From: SFWF01 sp045537915
GTDB lineage: Bacteria; Bacillota; Clostridia; Oscillospirales; Acutalibacteraceae
Assembly: GCA_045537915.1 (NCBI GenBank)
Contig: JAZSQK010000065.1
Location: 1 to 64,000 of the forward strand
DNA: 64,000 bases
Reading direction: 5' to 3'
How positions within the stretch are numbered: position 1 is the first letter of the stretch; each line of letters starts with the position of its first letter. Below are positions 41,557-51,079 of this stretch, piece after piece. The notes beneath the pieces were generated by a model. That model saw nothing but the letters and a program-made list of their open reading frames with translations. It ran no database searches and was not told the origin of the DNA. A program made the position numbers and the translations under genes.

Positions 41557-42152
41557 TACTCTTCCTCGCAATATTCCTTAAGCGCCGACCGTATGTCAGA
41601 TGGAGAAAAGCCTTTACGCATAAGCGCCGCAAAGACCTTTTTCACACCCTCCTCGGTCGAAAGCTTTGATTCAAATTTATGTTCTAAAAGATATTTTATT
41701 CTTTGGCACTCATCTTCATTTTCAAAAGTGAGCTCCTTTGCCAGATTTGCAGGTATTCCTTTCAGGATAAGCTTATACTCTATCTCACGGTTTGACGCTC
41801 CGCCACCTTTAAGGCTTGAGGCTAACCGCTTTGCATAGGCCTCATCGTCTATGAGTCCCAGCTCTATCATTCTGGCAACCGCATCCTGACAGGCCTTTTT
41901 AGAAAATCCACCTCTTATAAGCTTATCGTAGAGAAGCTTTTGTGAGTGATCGCTTCTTGTCAGATACCATAGAGATCGAGCCTTTGCCCTCTTAAAATCG
42001 GACTGATATACAAGCTCATCTATATCCTCTATCTCTTGTCCGACCGTAATATTACCTAAAACAAACTCTCTATCAAGCAGCAATTCACTGCCGTCCGAAA
42101 AAATGACGGCAGTAAGCTGTTTTTTTCTATCCTTTAATCCGCAGACCTTCAT
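41556..42152 (-). CDS. recX: Regulatory protein RecX
   Basis: A 198-residue helical-repeat protein. The repeats RARSLWYLTRSDHSQKLLYD, IELGLIDDEAYAKRLA and FAALMRKGFSPSDIRSAL are family-typical (the first actually reads KARSLWYL). RecX modulates RecA filaments. Its ATG overlaps the recA TGA, a very tight pairing that supports the assignment. The N-terminal 60 residues are less conserved. Confidence 0.92.
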   Translation of the reverse strand: MKVCGLKDRKKQLTAVIFSDGSELLLDREFVLGNITVGQEIEDIDELVYQSDFKRAKARSLWYLTRSDHSQKLLYDKLIRGGFSKKACQDAVARMIELGLIDDEAYAKRLASSLKGGGASNREIEYKLILKGIPANLAKELTFENEDECQRIKYLLEHKFESKLSTEEGVKKVFAALMRKGFSPSDIRSALKEYCEEE

Positions 42153-43237
42153 CAGTCATCAACCGCAATATCGATATTTATCTTCTTGCGTCTGGGAGTT
42201 TCAGGGACCTGCTCTGCAGGAGCCTCTTTTTTAGTGTCAGTCTTCTCTTCACTCTCACTCATAGCGGCAACTATCTTTGCCTCTATCTCCTGTGCGAGTT
42301 CCTTGTTGTCCTCAAAAAGCTGCTTTGTGTTATCTCTGCCTTGGGCAAGTCTTGTGTCTCCGTAATAGAACCAAGCGCCCGAGCGTCTGATAATATCGAA
42401 CTTCAATGCGAGGTCGACTATCTCTCCGGTACGGGAAATTCCCTTTCCGTACATAATATCAAACTCTGCCTCTCGGAATGGGGGCGCAACCTTGTTCTTT
42501 ACAACCTTTGCTCTGGTTCTGGAGCCAATCATTTCTCCGCCGACCTTGATGGTTTCGGTTCTGCGGACATCGATTCTTACCGAAGCGTAAAACTTGAGGG
42601 CTCTTCCTCCTGTTGTTGTTTCACTGCTTCCGTAAATAACTCCGATTTTATCTCTCAGCTGGTTTATAAATATTGCTACGCAGTTTGATTTTGAAATAGC
42701 ACCTGCCAGCTTGCGAAGTGACTGGGACATCAGTCGTGCATGTAAGCCAACGTGGTTGTCGCCCATTTCTCCCTCAATCTCTGCCTTGGGAACTAAAGCT
42801 GCTACCGAGTCTATAACTACGACATCGATAGCGCCCGAGCGTACAAGCGCTTCGGTAATCTCCAAAGCCTGTTCTCCCGTATCGGGCTGCGAAACAAGCA
42901 GAGAGTCTATATCAACACCCAGATTTGCAGAATATACAGGGTCAAGCGCATGTTCAACATCAATAAATGCGGCTGTGCCTCCTGCCTTTTGTGCCTCTGC
43001 AACTACGTGCAGTGCAAGGGTTGTTTTACCCGAAGACTCAGGACCGTATATCTCAACTATTCTTCCTCTGGGAACTCCGCCTATTCCAAGCGCAAGGTCA
43101 AGCGAAATCGAACCTGTTTTAATATGCTCTACCGCCATTCCTGCATTTTCTCCCAGTCGCATTACCGCACCCTGTCCAAACTGTTTTTCAATCTGTGCCA
43201 AGGCCGTCGCTAAGGCTTTGCTCTTATCCTCTGACAT
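42152..43237 (-). CDS. recA: Recombinase RecA
   Basis: A 361-residue strand-exchange ATPase. Walker A is GPESSGKTTLALH (about residues 64-76), Walker B VVVIDSVAALVP, the L2 region FINQLRDKIGVIYGSSETTTGG (partly), and KFYASVRIDVRR follows. The C-terminal tail is acidic with a basic patch RRKKINIDIAVDD. AGGTGG precedes the ATG at 43237. Only 34 bp separate it from prmC, and no LexA-type box or promoter is visible there, so it appears to depend on operon read-through. Confidence 0.97.
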   Translation of the reverse strand: MSEDKSKALATALAQIEKQFGQGAVMRLGENAGMAVEHIKTGSISLDLALGIGGVPRGRIVEIYGPESSGKTTLALHVVAEAQKAGGTAAFIDVEHALDPVYSANLGVDIDSLLVSQPDTGEQALEITEALVRSGAIDVVVIDSVAALVPKAEIEGEMGDNHVGLHARLMSQSLRKLAGAISKSNCVAIFINQLRDKIGVIYGSSETTTGGRALKFYASVRIDVRRTETIKVGGEMIGSRTRAKVVKNKVAPPFREAEFDIMYGKGISRTGEIVDLALKFDIIRRSGAWFYYGDTRLAQGRDNTKQLFEDNKELAQEIEAKIVAAMSESEEKTDTKKEAPAEQVPETPRRKKINIDIAVDD

Positions 43238-43271
43238 TTGAATACCACCTTTTTATTATTCTTTGTCTTAT

Positions 43272-44099
43272 TTATAAACTATTGAGTGTCCCAAAAACCA
43301 CCCTTTGAATACCGGACAAGTCCTTTCTAACCGAAATATCGGCAAATCCTTCATACTCAAGTATCTGTGCTACCGCTTCTGCCTGGTCAAAGCCAACCTC
43401 AAAGGCAAGAACTCCGCCGCTACAAAGGGAGGATTTCCAGCGGTTTGCAATTACTCTATAAAAATCGAGCCCGTCCTCTCCTCCGTCAAGTGCGGTATCT
43501 GGTTCTCTCTTTACCTCTTTTGAAAGACTATCCATATCAGATTTCCTTATATACGGCGGATTGCTGACTATAAGGTCAAACTGTCCAAAAGGACTGTCAA
43601 AAACATCATATTTTACCGCTTTTACGTTATCCGCTTTATTATGCTCTATATTCTTTTGCAGATAAAAGTAAGCGCCGTCATACTTTTCAAGGCAGATAAC
43701 CGATGCATTTTTAAGCTCTCCCGCTATGCTTATACCGATACAGCCGCTTCCGGCACACAGGTCTAAAGCCTTGGGAGAGGGCTTGGTTTTCAAAAGCTCA
43801 ATCGCTGTTTCAACCAGTGTTTCGGTATCCTGTCTTGGTATCAATACCCCTTCTCCTACAAAAAACTCAGACTTGTAGAACCACCATTTGCCGATAATGT
43901 ACTGTATAGGGTTGCCCTCAAGGCGTTTTGCAACTATCCCGTCAATCTGCGTTTTTGGCAGTCTCTTATCCGACAGCAGAAGTTTAGGTATCTCTTCATC
44001 CAAAAGGTATGAAAGGATTATTTTAGCCTCATTTTCGGCTTCATCGGTAATACCGCAAAGTTCGCTTTTTATGTAGGCTAACGCCTCTCTAACCGTCAT
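43272..44099 (-). CDS. prmC: Peptide chain release factor N5-glutamine methyltransferase PrmC
   Basis: A 275-residue methyltransferase that modifies the GGQ glutamine of release factors. LIPRQDTETLVE, DLCAGSGCIGISIAG (about residues 114-128) and LIVSNPPYIRKSDM with the catalytic NPPY are diagnostic. The ATG at 44099 overlaps the yqhQ-like stop (TAATG). prfA, the usual neighbour, is not adjacent. Confidence 0.95.
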   Translation of the reverse strand: MTVREALAYIKSELCGITDEAENEAKIILSYLLDEEIPKLLLSDKRLPKTQIDGIVAKRLEGNPIQYIIGKWWFYKSEFFVGEGVLIPRQDTETLVETAIELLKTKPSPKALDLCAGSGCIGISIAGELKNASVICLEKYDGAYFYLQKNIEHNKADNVKAVKYDVFDSPFGQFDLIVSNPPYIRKSDMDSLSKEVKREPDTALDGGEDGLDFYRVIANRWKSSLCSGGVLAFEVGFDQAEAVAQILEYEGFADISVRKDLSGIQRVVFGTLNSL

Positions 44100-45043
44100 T
44101 ACCAATTATCCGCACCGTCTTCTTCGGGTATAACCTCTTTCATTGCGGCTATTGCAACCTCAATCATAGAATCATCAGGTTCCTTTACTGTAATTCTCTG
44201 TATCCAGAGTCCCGGAGCCGCAACAATTCTGGTTAAAATATTATCATATCTTCCGCACACCTTTATAAGCTCGTAGCCTATACCGCAGGTAAAGGGAATC
44301 AGTAAAAGCTTTATAATGGTTCTCAGCCATAAAATACCTTTGAGCTGCGGAAAAAGCAAATCTAAAACGAGGGTTAAGAATATGCTTACTATAAGAATTA
44401 GTATCATAAATGAGGTTCCGCAACGAGGATGGAATTTTTTTTGCTCACGGACATTTTCAACCGTTAGCTCAAGTCCTGCCTCGTAGCAGAAAATAGTCTT
44501 ATGCTCGGCGCCGTGATAGCTGAATACCCTTTTGATATCCTTCATTAAGGAGACGGCCGCCATATATCCGAGAAAAATGGCAATTTTAAGTAATCCCTCA
44601 AAAAAGGCTCTGAACGGGGCTATAACCTCACCGACAATCAGTTCTATTCCCGTAAAAAGAAGCGAAGGAAGATAAATGAAAAGTCCTATGCAAAGAATTA
44701 CCGCCAGAACACTTGCAATTATCATAATAACGCCTATAAGCCTTCCTTTATCCTTCTTTTCTTCTGAGGGTTTATCATCGACCTCATCAAGATAGCCCGA
44801 TTTATCAGCCGATTCCATCATAGCTTTATATCCGTCAATCATTGACTCGACAAAGTTAACGACCCCACGAACTATCGGAAGCTTTAAAAGAGGATATTTA
44901 TCTTTAATGCTTTTAATGCTTCTCTCACTGATATCAATACCGCCGTCCTTAAGGCGCACCGCCATGGCGCACTTTTTAGGACCTCTCATCATTATGCCTT
45001 CTATCAGCGCCTGTCCGCCAATACTGGTTTTTTTACAACTCAT
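44099..45043 (-). CDS. DUF1385 (YqhQ-like) membrane protein
   Basis: A 314-residue protein of the DUF1385 family. The N-terminal GGQALIEGIMMRGPKKCAMA and the central YHGAEHKTIFCYEAG (about residues 190-204) with HPRCGTSFM are the conserved His/Cys blocks, suggesting metal binding; four or so membrane helices are present. In many clostridia it lies before prmC, as here. The ATG at 45043 is best spaced from AAGGAG; the preceding ATG at 45046 is an alternative. Function unknown. Confidence 0.9.
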   Translation of the reverse strand: MSCKKTSIGGQALIEGIMMRGPKKCAMAVRLKDGGIDISERSIKSIKDKYPLLKLPIVRGVVNFVESMIDGYKAMMESADKSGYLDEVDDKPSEEKKDKGRLIGVIMIIASVLAVILCIGLFIYLPSLLFTGIELIVGEVIAPFRAFFEGLLKIAIFLGYMAAVSLMKDIKRVFSYHGAEHKTIFCYEAGLELTVENVREQKKFHPRCGTSFMILILIVSIFLTLVLDLLFPQLKGILWLRTIIKLLLIPFTCGIGYELIKVCGRYDNILTRIVAAPGLWIQRITVKEPDDSMIEVAIAAMKEVIPEEDGADNW

Positions 45044-46460
45044 CATTCTCTCCTTGTTCTTCACAAACAGGCAAAACTACCGTAACGGTTGTTCCTATGC
45101 CCTCGGTACTGTCGACAAGCAAAAGTCCGTTATGCTGTTTTAATATCTCGTCTGCAACGGCAAGTCCTATACCCGAGCCTCTGACCGTTTTGTTAGCCTT
45201 AAAGAATTTTTCTTTAACTCTGTCAAGGTCCTGCGCCGCAATTCCGACACCTGTATCGCTGATACTGACCTGAACACAACCCTCTTCAAGCTGGGTTCTG
45301 ATAAGAATCTGTCCGCCCGGAAGGTTGTATTTAAGGGCATTGTCAATAACATTTATAAAGACCTGCTTTATACGGTTTATATCTCCCTGACAGAATATCT
45401 GTTGCTTTGATGCTATATATTCAAGCTTGACATTCTGTTTTTTTGCCATATCGACATACATATCAGCCGATTCGAGCAGCAGCTTTCCTAAATCAAATCT
45501 TTCCATATTCATAGAAAGTCTGCCCGACTGCATTCTTGAAAAATCAAGCAGCTCCTCAACCAGACTGTTAAGTCTTTCGGACTCGGTAAGGACTACATCG
45601 AGTCCCTTGTTAACGGTGTTTTCATCAAAGCCGATAGACATTTTAGCCGTTTCGGCCCAACCTCTGATTGCCGTTAGCGGAGTGCGCAGCTCGTGAGAAA
45701 CCGAGGAAATAAAATCGTTTTTCATATTCTCGGCGTGTTGCAGCTCACTTGCCATATAGTTGATTGCGTCACAAAGCTCTCCGATTTCATTGTTGGACTG
45801 CATTTCTATACGGGAATTAAAATCTCCCATTGCAATCTTTCTGGACATATTGCTGACATCTCTTATCGGATTAACTATTGACTTGATAAAGTACAAGCCC
45901 GAAATGCCCGTAATGAGCAGAATAAACAGTCCAACAGCAATTCCCATTATATAGGAAAATACAATATGTCGGTTAACGTCTGTCAGGGAGACTATCCATC
46001 TTACAGCACCGTTAGATGCCTGACTAACCGATTTTAAAATTACCGTCTGACAAAGAATACTCTCTCCGACACTGCTTTTTCCTATCCAAAAGGCCTCGTC
46101 GCCGTCTGTCACAGCCGCCTGATAATCGGGCATACTGTTGCCAGAAACCGTAAAACCTGTTGTGGAAAAGAGTATGTTTCCGCTGTTATCGAGAATTTGA
46201 ACCTCAAGCTTATCCTTATGCTCAAATTCTTCGCAATACCGTCTTGCAGTACTCAGATATTCCGAAGAAGGACAGTTTGCAAGGGGTGTTATAAAGGCCT
46301 GACCGTATTCCTCGGCAAGAGACTGAGTTTTGTTGAGATAATATGACCTTATGAGAACACAAAAGACTATTTCGAGGACCAGAATTACCATAAACATAAC
46401 AAGAAAAACGTTAACTATCCATTTCCAAGCAACGCTTTTAAATTTTACTTCAAATTCCAT
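45033..46460 (-). CDS. Two-component sensor histidine kinase
   Basis: A 475-residue kinase: membrane helix about 13-38, extracytoplasmic sensor about 39-167, second helix about 168-192, HAMP, HisKA with phospho-acceptor H256 in SVSHELRTPLTAIRGW, and HATPase with N box NVIDNALKYN, G1 DTGVGI and GSGIGLAV. Architecture resembles WalK/PhoR kinases without a PAS domain. The partner regulator is just upstream (42-bp gap). Its signal is unknown; a lipoprotein encoded upstream may contribute. Confidence 0.95.
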   Translation of the reverse strand: MEFEVKFKSVAWKWIVNVFLVMFMVILVLEIVFCVLIRSYYLNKTQSLAEEYGQAFITPLANCPSSEYLSTARRYCEEFEHKDKLEVQILDNSGNILFSTTGFTVSGNSMPDYQAAVTDGDEAFWIGKSSVGESILCQTVILKSVSQASNGAVRWIVSLTDVNRHIVFSYIMGIAVGLFILLITGISGLYFIKSIVNPIRDVSNMSRKIAMGDFNSRIEMQSNNEIGELCDAINYMASELQHAENMKNDFISSVSHELRTPLTAIRGWAETAKMSIGFDENTVNKGLDVVLTESERLNSLVEELLDFSRMQSGRLSMNMERFDLGKLLLESADMYVDMAKKQNVKLEYIASKQQIFCQGDINRIKQVFINVIDNALKYNLPGGQILIRTQLEEGCVQVSISDTGVGIAAQDLDRVKEKFFKANKTVRGSGIGLAVADEILKQHNGLLLVDSTEGIGTTVTVVLPVCEEQGENDEL

Positions 46461-46502
46461 CTGTCCTCACCTGCCTTTTGCATTTATCCTTCTATAAAGC
46501 GG

Positions 46503-47204
46503 TTAATCTCCGCTATTCCACTTATATCCCATTCCCCAAACAGTTACAAGATATTTTGGAGACGAGGGTTCATCCTCTATCTTCATTCTTAGTCTTCTTA
46601 TATTAACATCGACTATCTTTTCTTCTCCGAAATAGCCACTTCCCCATACCTTGTTAAGTATATCTGTGCGGTCTAGGGCTGTATCGGGGTTTGTAAAGAA
46701 ATACTCTATTATCTGGAACTCAACCTGTGTAAGCTCAATATTTTCGCCCTTCTTTGACAGGGTATGTCTGCGCAGATTAAGTGTGAAATCTCCCAGCTTT
46801 ATCTCGTTCGTGTTCTTGGTATTTGTTGCTCTATTCATGCCCACACGTCTGTAGAGCGAATCCACTCTGGCAAGAAGCTCTGTCGGGCTGAAGGGCTTGG
46901 TGATATAGTCGTCTGCGCCTATCATCAGTCCGCTTATTTTATCCATTTCCTGTGTTCTTGCCGTCAGCATTATGATGCCAAGCGTTTCGGTCCTTTTTCT
47001 TAACTCCTTGCACAAGGTAAAGCCGTCCATACCTGGCATTGAAATATCAAGCAGAGCAATATCAAAATCGGGCTCATTGTTAAAGATTTGTAAAGCTTCC
47101 TCACCCGAACCTGCCTCAACTACCTTGTATCCGGCACGTTTTAAATTTATAGCTTCAAATTCGCGTATGGCTTCTTCGTCTTCGACAATAAGAATTTTTC
47201 TCAC
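46503..47204 (-). CDS. OmpR-family response regulator
   Basis: A 233-residue regulator. Receiver: acidic pair in LIVEDEEAIRE, phospho-acceptor D53 in IALLDISMPGMDG, Lys in DYITKPFSP. C-terminal winged helix: LTQVEFQIIEYFFTNPDTAL and VDVNIRRLRMKIEDEPSSP, with VWGMGYKW at the end. GTG start at 47204 preceded by AGGAGAAA. It sits 16 bp after the lipoprotein gene and ahead of its kinase. Confidence 0.95.
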   Translation of the reverse strand: MRKILIVEDEEAIREFEAINLKRAGYKVVEAGSGEEALQIFNNEPDFDIALLDISMPGMDGFTLCKELRKRTETLGIIMLTARTQEMDKISGLMIGADDYITKPFSPTELLARVDSLYRRVGMNRATNTKNTNEIKLGDFTLNLRRHTLSKKGENIELTQVEFQIIEYFFTNPDTALDRTDILNKVWGSGYFGEEKIVDVNIRRLRMKIEDEPSSPKYLVTVWGMGYKWNSGD

Positions 47205-47220
47205 TATTATTTCTCCTATC

Positions 47221-48528
47221 TTATTTAATAATCTGGAAATTGTTTTGTAACTCCCCGAACCCTATTCCAAGCGGGTTATCCTCGGTTATCTTTACTAAAT
47301 AAACTATTCCGCTGTACTCATCGAGCTTTTGATATGAACTGTCATATTTTTCTGAGTCAAAATCGCTTTTTGTTGCGGCGACTATTCGGAAAACCTCGTC
47401 CCCCTGGGTATCGGTCTCACTGTCATAGCTATAGAAAATTCGCATTCTCGACTCGGTCTTTCTTGCCAGATGAATATTATCGAGCCAACTTTCAGGCGGA
47501 GTAATGTAATATCCGTCGGTATAGTTCATTATGGTATTTTGAGTTATATTAAGCTCTTTACCGTCAAAGCTGCTCCACGAGGTTACATACACCTTATCAA
47601 CATCGCTTTTTTGCTCGGTTGATTTAAGAACCTTCATAATAGGAATATCAACCGTTTGGTCACCATCAAAATCCTTACAGAACACAAGTGACGGACGGTA
47701 GGTCAGCTTGGTTTCAAAAAGGTGTGGGTCGTAAAGCGTTTTGAGCACGTCCGAATCAAACCACACGACCTCTGTGAGCGATCCCGTTCCTTTTACGGCA
47801 TCTATATATATTGCCGGTCTTCCGTCGTCAAGGGTTGACACTATCGGGGTGTTGTAGCTTGTAATACCTCCGTCAAGCATTGCCGAACCCGATTCTTCTA
47901 TACCCTTATCGGTAAAGGTCAGAGTTCTGACCGTAGAGGTCTTTTCGGTTGAGTTATGATGAATGAGTACAAGCTCATTGTTGGCCTTAGCTCTTATTTT
48001 TCCGCAAAGGAACTCGGTATATTTTTCGAGCGCCCTTTGGCTCAGTGAATTTCCGTCATAGGTGTAAACGCCAACCTGCTTGTCAACCGTTCCGTAAATC
48101 ATCCAGCCGACCAAGATTTCGGGAATCCTGTCATCATTAAGGTCGCAAAAAGTCAGCTTTTCTATTCCGCTGCCGACAATACTGATATCGGTTTTGCTTA
48201 CCCATTTTTCATCCACAAGATCGATTACATTAATGTGCATTGTAACAGCATTATCAACATTTGTGCTGTATAGAGCAAGAGCCTCTTCAATTCGGTCACC
48301 GTCAAGGTCAATCAGTGTAAAGGCTGATCGATAATCACCAGATACAGGATATTTAAGGGTAATATCGCTACCAACAGCCTTCTCAAGAGCCTTTTGTATA
48401 GGATAGATATATCCCTCCTGTTTTGGCGGAGATAAAAGTCCGTCAACATTAAAATCAAACGACTTACAGGATGTAAGCGTAAAAAGCATTATGACTGTGC
48501 ATAATACTGCAAAAATTCTCCTGAACAC
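47221..48528 (-). CDS. Lipoprotein with FG-GAP/VCBS-like calcium-type loops
   Basis: A 435-residue surface lipoprotein (signal peptide, lipobox LTSC). The mature part has several acidic loops of the integrin-like type: LIDLDGDRIEEALAL, FCDLNDDRIPEILVGW and FCKDFDGDQTVDIPI, suggesting a beta-propeller that may bind calcium. GTG at 48528 is chosen because AGGAGG lies 10 nt upstream; an ATG at 48576 has no SD and lies only 9 bases after the -10. It leads the response-regulator/kinase genes and the rest of the operon. Function unknown. Confidence 0.75.
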   Translation of the reverse strand: MFRRIFAVLCTVIMLFTLTSCKSFDFNVDGLLSPPKQEGYIYPIQKALEKAVGSDITLKYPVSGDYRSAFTLIDLDGDRIEEALALYSTNVDNAVTMHINVIDLVDEKWVSKTDISIVGSGIEKLTFCDLNDDRIPEILVGWMIYGTVDKQVGVYTYDGNSLSQRALEKYTEFLCGKIRAKANNELVLIHHNSTEKTSTVRTLTFTDKGIEESGSAMLDGGITSYNTPIVSTLDDGRPAIYIDAVKGTGSLTEVVWFDSDVLKTLYDPHLFETKLTYRPSLVFCKDFDGDQTVDIPIMKVLKSTEQKSDVDKVYVTSWSSFDGKELNITQNTIMNYTDGYYITPPESWLDNIHLARKTESRMRIFYSYDSETDTQGDEVFRIVAATKSDFDSEKYDSSYQKLDEYSGIVYLVKITEDNPLGIGFGELQNNFQIIK

Positions 48529-48585
48529 CGACCTGGCACCTCCTGACTGGCGAGAATATTCTTTATACTTATACATAGTAAATTA

Positions 48586-48591
48586 TATCAC
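48586..48591 (-). promoter_or_regulatory. -10 element of the lipoprotein-TCS-recA operon
   Basis: Minus strand TGATATAAT, an extended -10, about 9 bases before the upstream ATG and about 57 before the GTG; no good -35 at 17 bp. Confidence 0.5.
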
Positions 48592-48627
48592 ATATTTTTT
48601 AAAAAATAAAGTCTTTTATGAAGAAAA

Positions 48628-48659
48628 AACACACATTAACAGTAGTGTTAATGTGTGTT
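48628..48659. terminator. Terminator after gpmI
   Basis: Stem AACACACATTAAC / GTTAATGTGTGTT with a 6-nt loop; T-tract on the minus strand. Confidence 0.9.
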
Positions 48660-48667
48660 TTAATCTG

Positions 48668-50203
48668 TTAATCAACTATTATACTTTCTCCGGTCATTTC
48701 CAAGGGCTGCGTGAGTCCCAAAAGCTTTATAATTGTCGGAGAAATGTCGCAAAGCTTTGCATTTTCTCTGAGCTTACAAGCTCTTCCTATAACTGCAAAA
48801 GGTACCGGATTTGTAGTATGAGCCGTAAATGGAGAACCGTCCTCGGCAACCATACAGTCGGCATTACCGTGATCTGCGGTAAGCAGCATAACGCCACCCA
48901 TTGAAACTACTGCATCGGCTACCTTGCCGACACACTCGTCGACCGTTTCAACCGCCTTTACCGCTGCGTTGAAAATGCCCGTATGTCCAACCATATCGCA
49001 GTTAGCAAAGTTAAGAATAATAACATCGTATTTTCCGCTGTTTATAGCCTCTACAACCTTTTCACAAACAGGCGCCGCACTCATTTCGGGCTGAAGGTCA
49101 TAGGTCGCAACCTTTGGAGAAGCAACGAGAATTCTGTCCTCGTTTTTATACTCAACCTCAACACCGCCGTTAAAGAAGAAGGTTACATGAGCATACTTCT
49201 CGGTTTCGGCAATGCGAAGCTGTGTCATTCCCTTTTCAGCAAGATATTCGCCGAGGGTGTTTTTAAGGGATTGCGGCTTGAATGCAACCTCAACATTAGG
49301 CATAGATGCATCATACTGAGTCATGCAAACATAGAAGAGGTCAAGCTTTCCTCCCCTTCTCTCAAAGCCGTTAAAATCAGGATCAACAAAGGTTCTGGTA
49401 ATCTCTCTTGCACGGTCAGGGCGGAAGTTGAAGAATATTACGCTATCGCACGATTTTATTCTTTCGGTGCCCTCGACAATCGTAGGAAGAACAAACTCAT
49501 CGGTAAGATTCTTCCCGTCCTCATCAACCGTTTCATAGGATTTTCTGACCGCTGCAGCCGCATCATCTGTAAGGATTCCCTCACCATAAACAAGAGCGGC
49601 ATATGCCTTACCGACTCTGTCCCAGCGGTTATCACGGTCCATACCGTAAAATCTTCCCATTACGGTTGCGATTTTACCTGCTCCGATTTTTGCAAGCTCG
49701 GCATTTGCGGCATCTATAAAGTCAGCCGCAGAGGCGGGAGGAACGTCACGGCCATCAAGAAGTCCGTGAATATAAATTCTCTCTAAACCAGAATCCTTTG
49801 CCATTTGAACAAGTGCGTAAAGGTGCTCGATATGAGAGTGAACTCCACCGTCGGATAACAGTCCCATAAGATGCAGAGCCGAATTCTTAGCCTTGCAGTT
49901 TTCTATTGCGGCAACAAGCGCCTCATTTTTCTGCATTTCGCCATCCTTTGCCGCCTTGGTAATGCGGGTAAGCTCCTGATACACTACACGACCTGCACCG
50001 ATATTTGTGTGTCCTACCTCGCTGTTGCCCATCTGTCCGTCGGGAAGACCTACGTCCATTCCCGAAGCGCCGATAGCGGTTGTGGGACATTCTGCAAATA
50101 TCTTATCAAGATTTGGAGTCTTTGCGGCTTCAATGGCATTAACCTCTTTTACGGGATTAAATCCAAAGCCGTCCATAATGGTTAAAACTAAAGGTTTTTT
50201 CAT
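48668..50203 (-). CDS. gpmI: 2,3-bisphosphoglycerate-independent phosphoglycerate mutase
   Basis: A 511-residue alkaline-phosphatase-fold mutase that interconverts 3- and 2-phosphoglycerate. LTIMDGFGFNP holds the first metal Asp, and MGNSEVGHTNIGAGRVVYQ the catalytic Ser61; HGLLDGRDVPP, MGRFYGMDRD and LLTADHGNADCM complete the metal site. The ATG at 50203 follows AGGTGAAA; upstream residues in frame are unrelated. It is the last gene of pgk-tpiA-gpmI. Confidence 0.97.
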   Translation of the reverse strand: MKKPLVLTIMDGFGFNPVKEVNAIEAAKTPNLDKIFAECPTTAIGASGMDVGLPDGQMGNSEVGHTNIGAGRVVYQELTRITKAAKDGEMQKNEALVAAIENCKAKNSALHLMGLLSDGGVHSHIEHLYALVQMAKDSGLERIYIHGLLDGRDVPPASAADFIDAANAELAKIGAGKIATVMGRFYGMDRDNRWDRVGKAYAALVYGEGILTDDAAAAVRKSYETVDEDGKNLTDEFVLPTIVEGTERIKSCDSVIFFNFRPDRAREITRTFVDPDFNGFERRGGKLDLFYVCMTQYDASMPNVEVAFKPQSLKNTLGEYLAEKGMTQLRIAETEKYAHVTFFFNGGVEVEYKNEDRILVASPKVATYDLQPEMSAAPVCEKVVEAINSGKYDVIILNFANCDMVGHTGIFNAAVKAVETVDECVGKVADAVVSMGGVMLLTADHGNADCMVAEDGSPFTAHTTNPVPFAVIGRACKLRENAKLCDISPTIIKLLGLTQPLEMTGESIIVD

Positions 50204-50248
50204 TTGTTTCACCTGAATTGTATTATAATGATTATAGAGCGAAATCAA

Positions 50249-51016
50249 TTATTTACTTGCAGCCTTTACTATAACGCTGAAATCCTCTGCCTTTAGGGAT
50301 GCGCCGCCAATAAGTCCGCCGTCAACATTTACCTTTTCGAGAAGCTCGTCTGCGTTCTTTGCGTTCATAGAGCCGCCATACTGAACAGTCACGGTCTCGG
50401 CAACCTCTGCGCCGTAGCTTTCTGCTATAGCTGCACGGACAAAACCATTACCCTCGTCAGCCTGGTCGGCGGTAGCAGTAACACCTGTGCCGATTGCCCA
50501 AACAGGTTCGTATGCGATAATTATTTTATCTAGGTCCTCTGCCTTTATGTTTGTGAGAGCCATTTTTGTCTGGTATTTAAGGAGGGTTTCGGTATATCCG
50601 AGTTCCCTCTGCTCAAGGGTCTCTCCAACACAAACTATTGCAGTAAGCCCTGCATTAACAGCAGCAATGGTGCGAAGATTTACCGTCTGGTCGGTCTCTC
50701 CAAAATACTGTCTACGCTCCGAGTGACCGATAACTACATATTCTACGCCACAGGCCGTCAGCATTTCTGCGGAAACCTCTCCCGTATAAGCGCCCGAAGC
50801 TTTAAAATGTACATTTTCAGCTCCGATTTTTATATTTGAACCCTTACTTGCTTCAACCGCAACGGCGATATCCACAAAGGGTACGCAAAGAACTACATCG
50901 CAGTCAGCATCCGCAACCAAAGGCTTCATTTCATTTATGAGAGCGGCAGCCTCTGCAGGAGTTTTATTCATTTTCCAGTTACCTGCGATAACCGCTTTTC
51001 TTACAGACTTTTTCAT
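50249..51016 (-). CDS. tpiA: Triosephosphate isomerase
   Basis: A 255-residue TIM barrel. AGNWKMNKTP has the active Lys, VIGHSERRQYFGETD the catalytic His (about residue 101), and IIAYEPVWAIGTG the catalytic Glu (about 172). GGSMNAKNADELL and GGASLKAEDF bind phosphate. It lies between pgk and gpmI, with GGAGTAAC as SD. Confidence 0.97.
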   Translation of the reverse strand: MKKSVRKAVIAGNWKMNKTPAEAAALINEMKPLVADADCDVVLCVPFVDIAVAVEASKGSNIKIGAENVHFKASGAYTGEVSAEMLTACGVEYVVIGHSERRQYFGETDQTVNLRTIAAVNAGLTAIVCVGETLEQRELGYTETLLKYQTKMALTNIKAEDLDKIIIAYEPVWAIGTGVTATADQADEGNGFVRAAIAESYGAEVAETVTVQYGGSMNAKNADELLEKVNVDGGLIGGASLKAEDFSVIVKAASK

Positions 51017-51079
51017 TTTGTTACTCCTTTATACACAGTACGGCACGGCATAAAAAACGCCGTGCCTCACATAATTTAA

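Noticed and set aside
48983..49786. 267-codon plus-strand frame inside gpmI
   Set aside because: Antisense shadow; gpmI motifs are complete on the minus strand.
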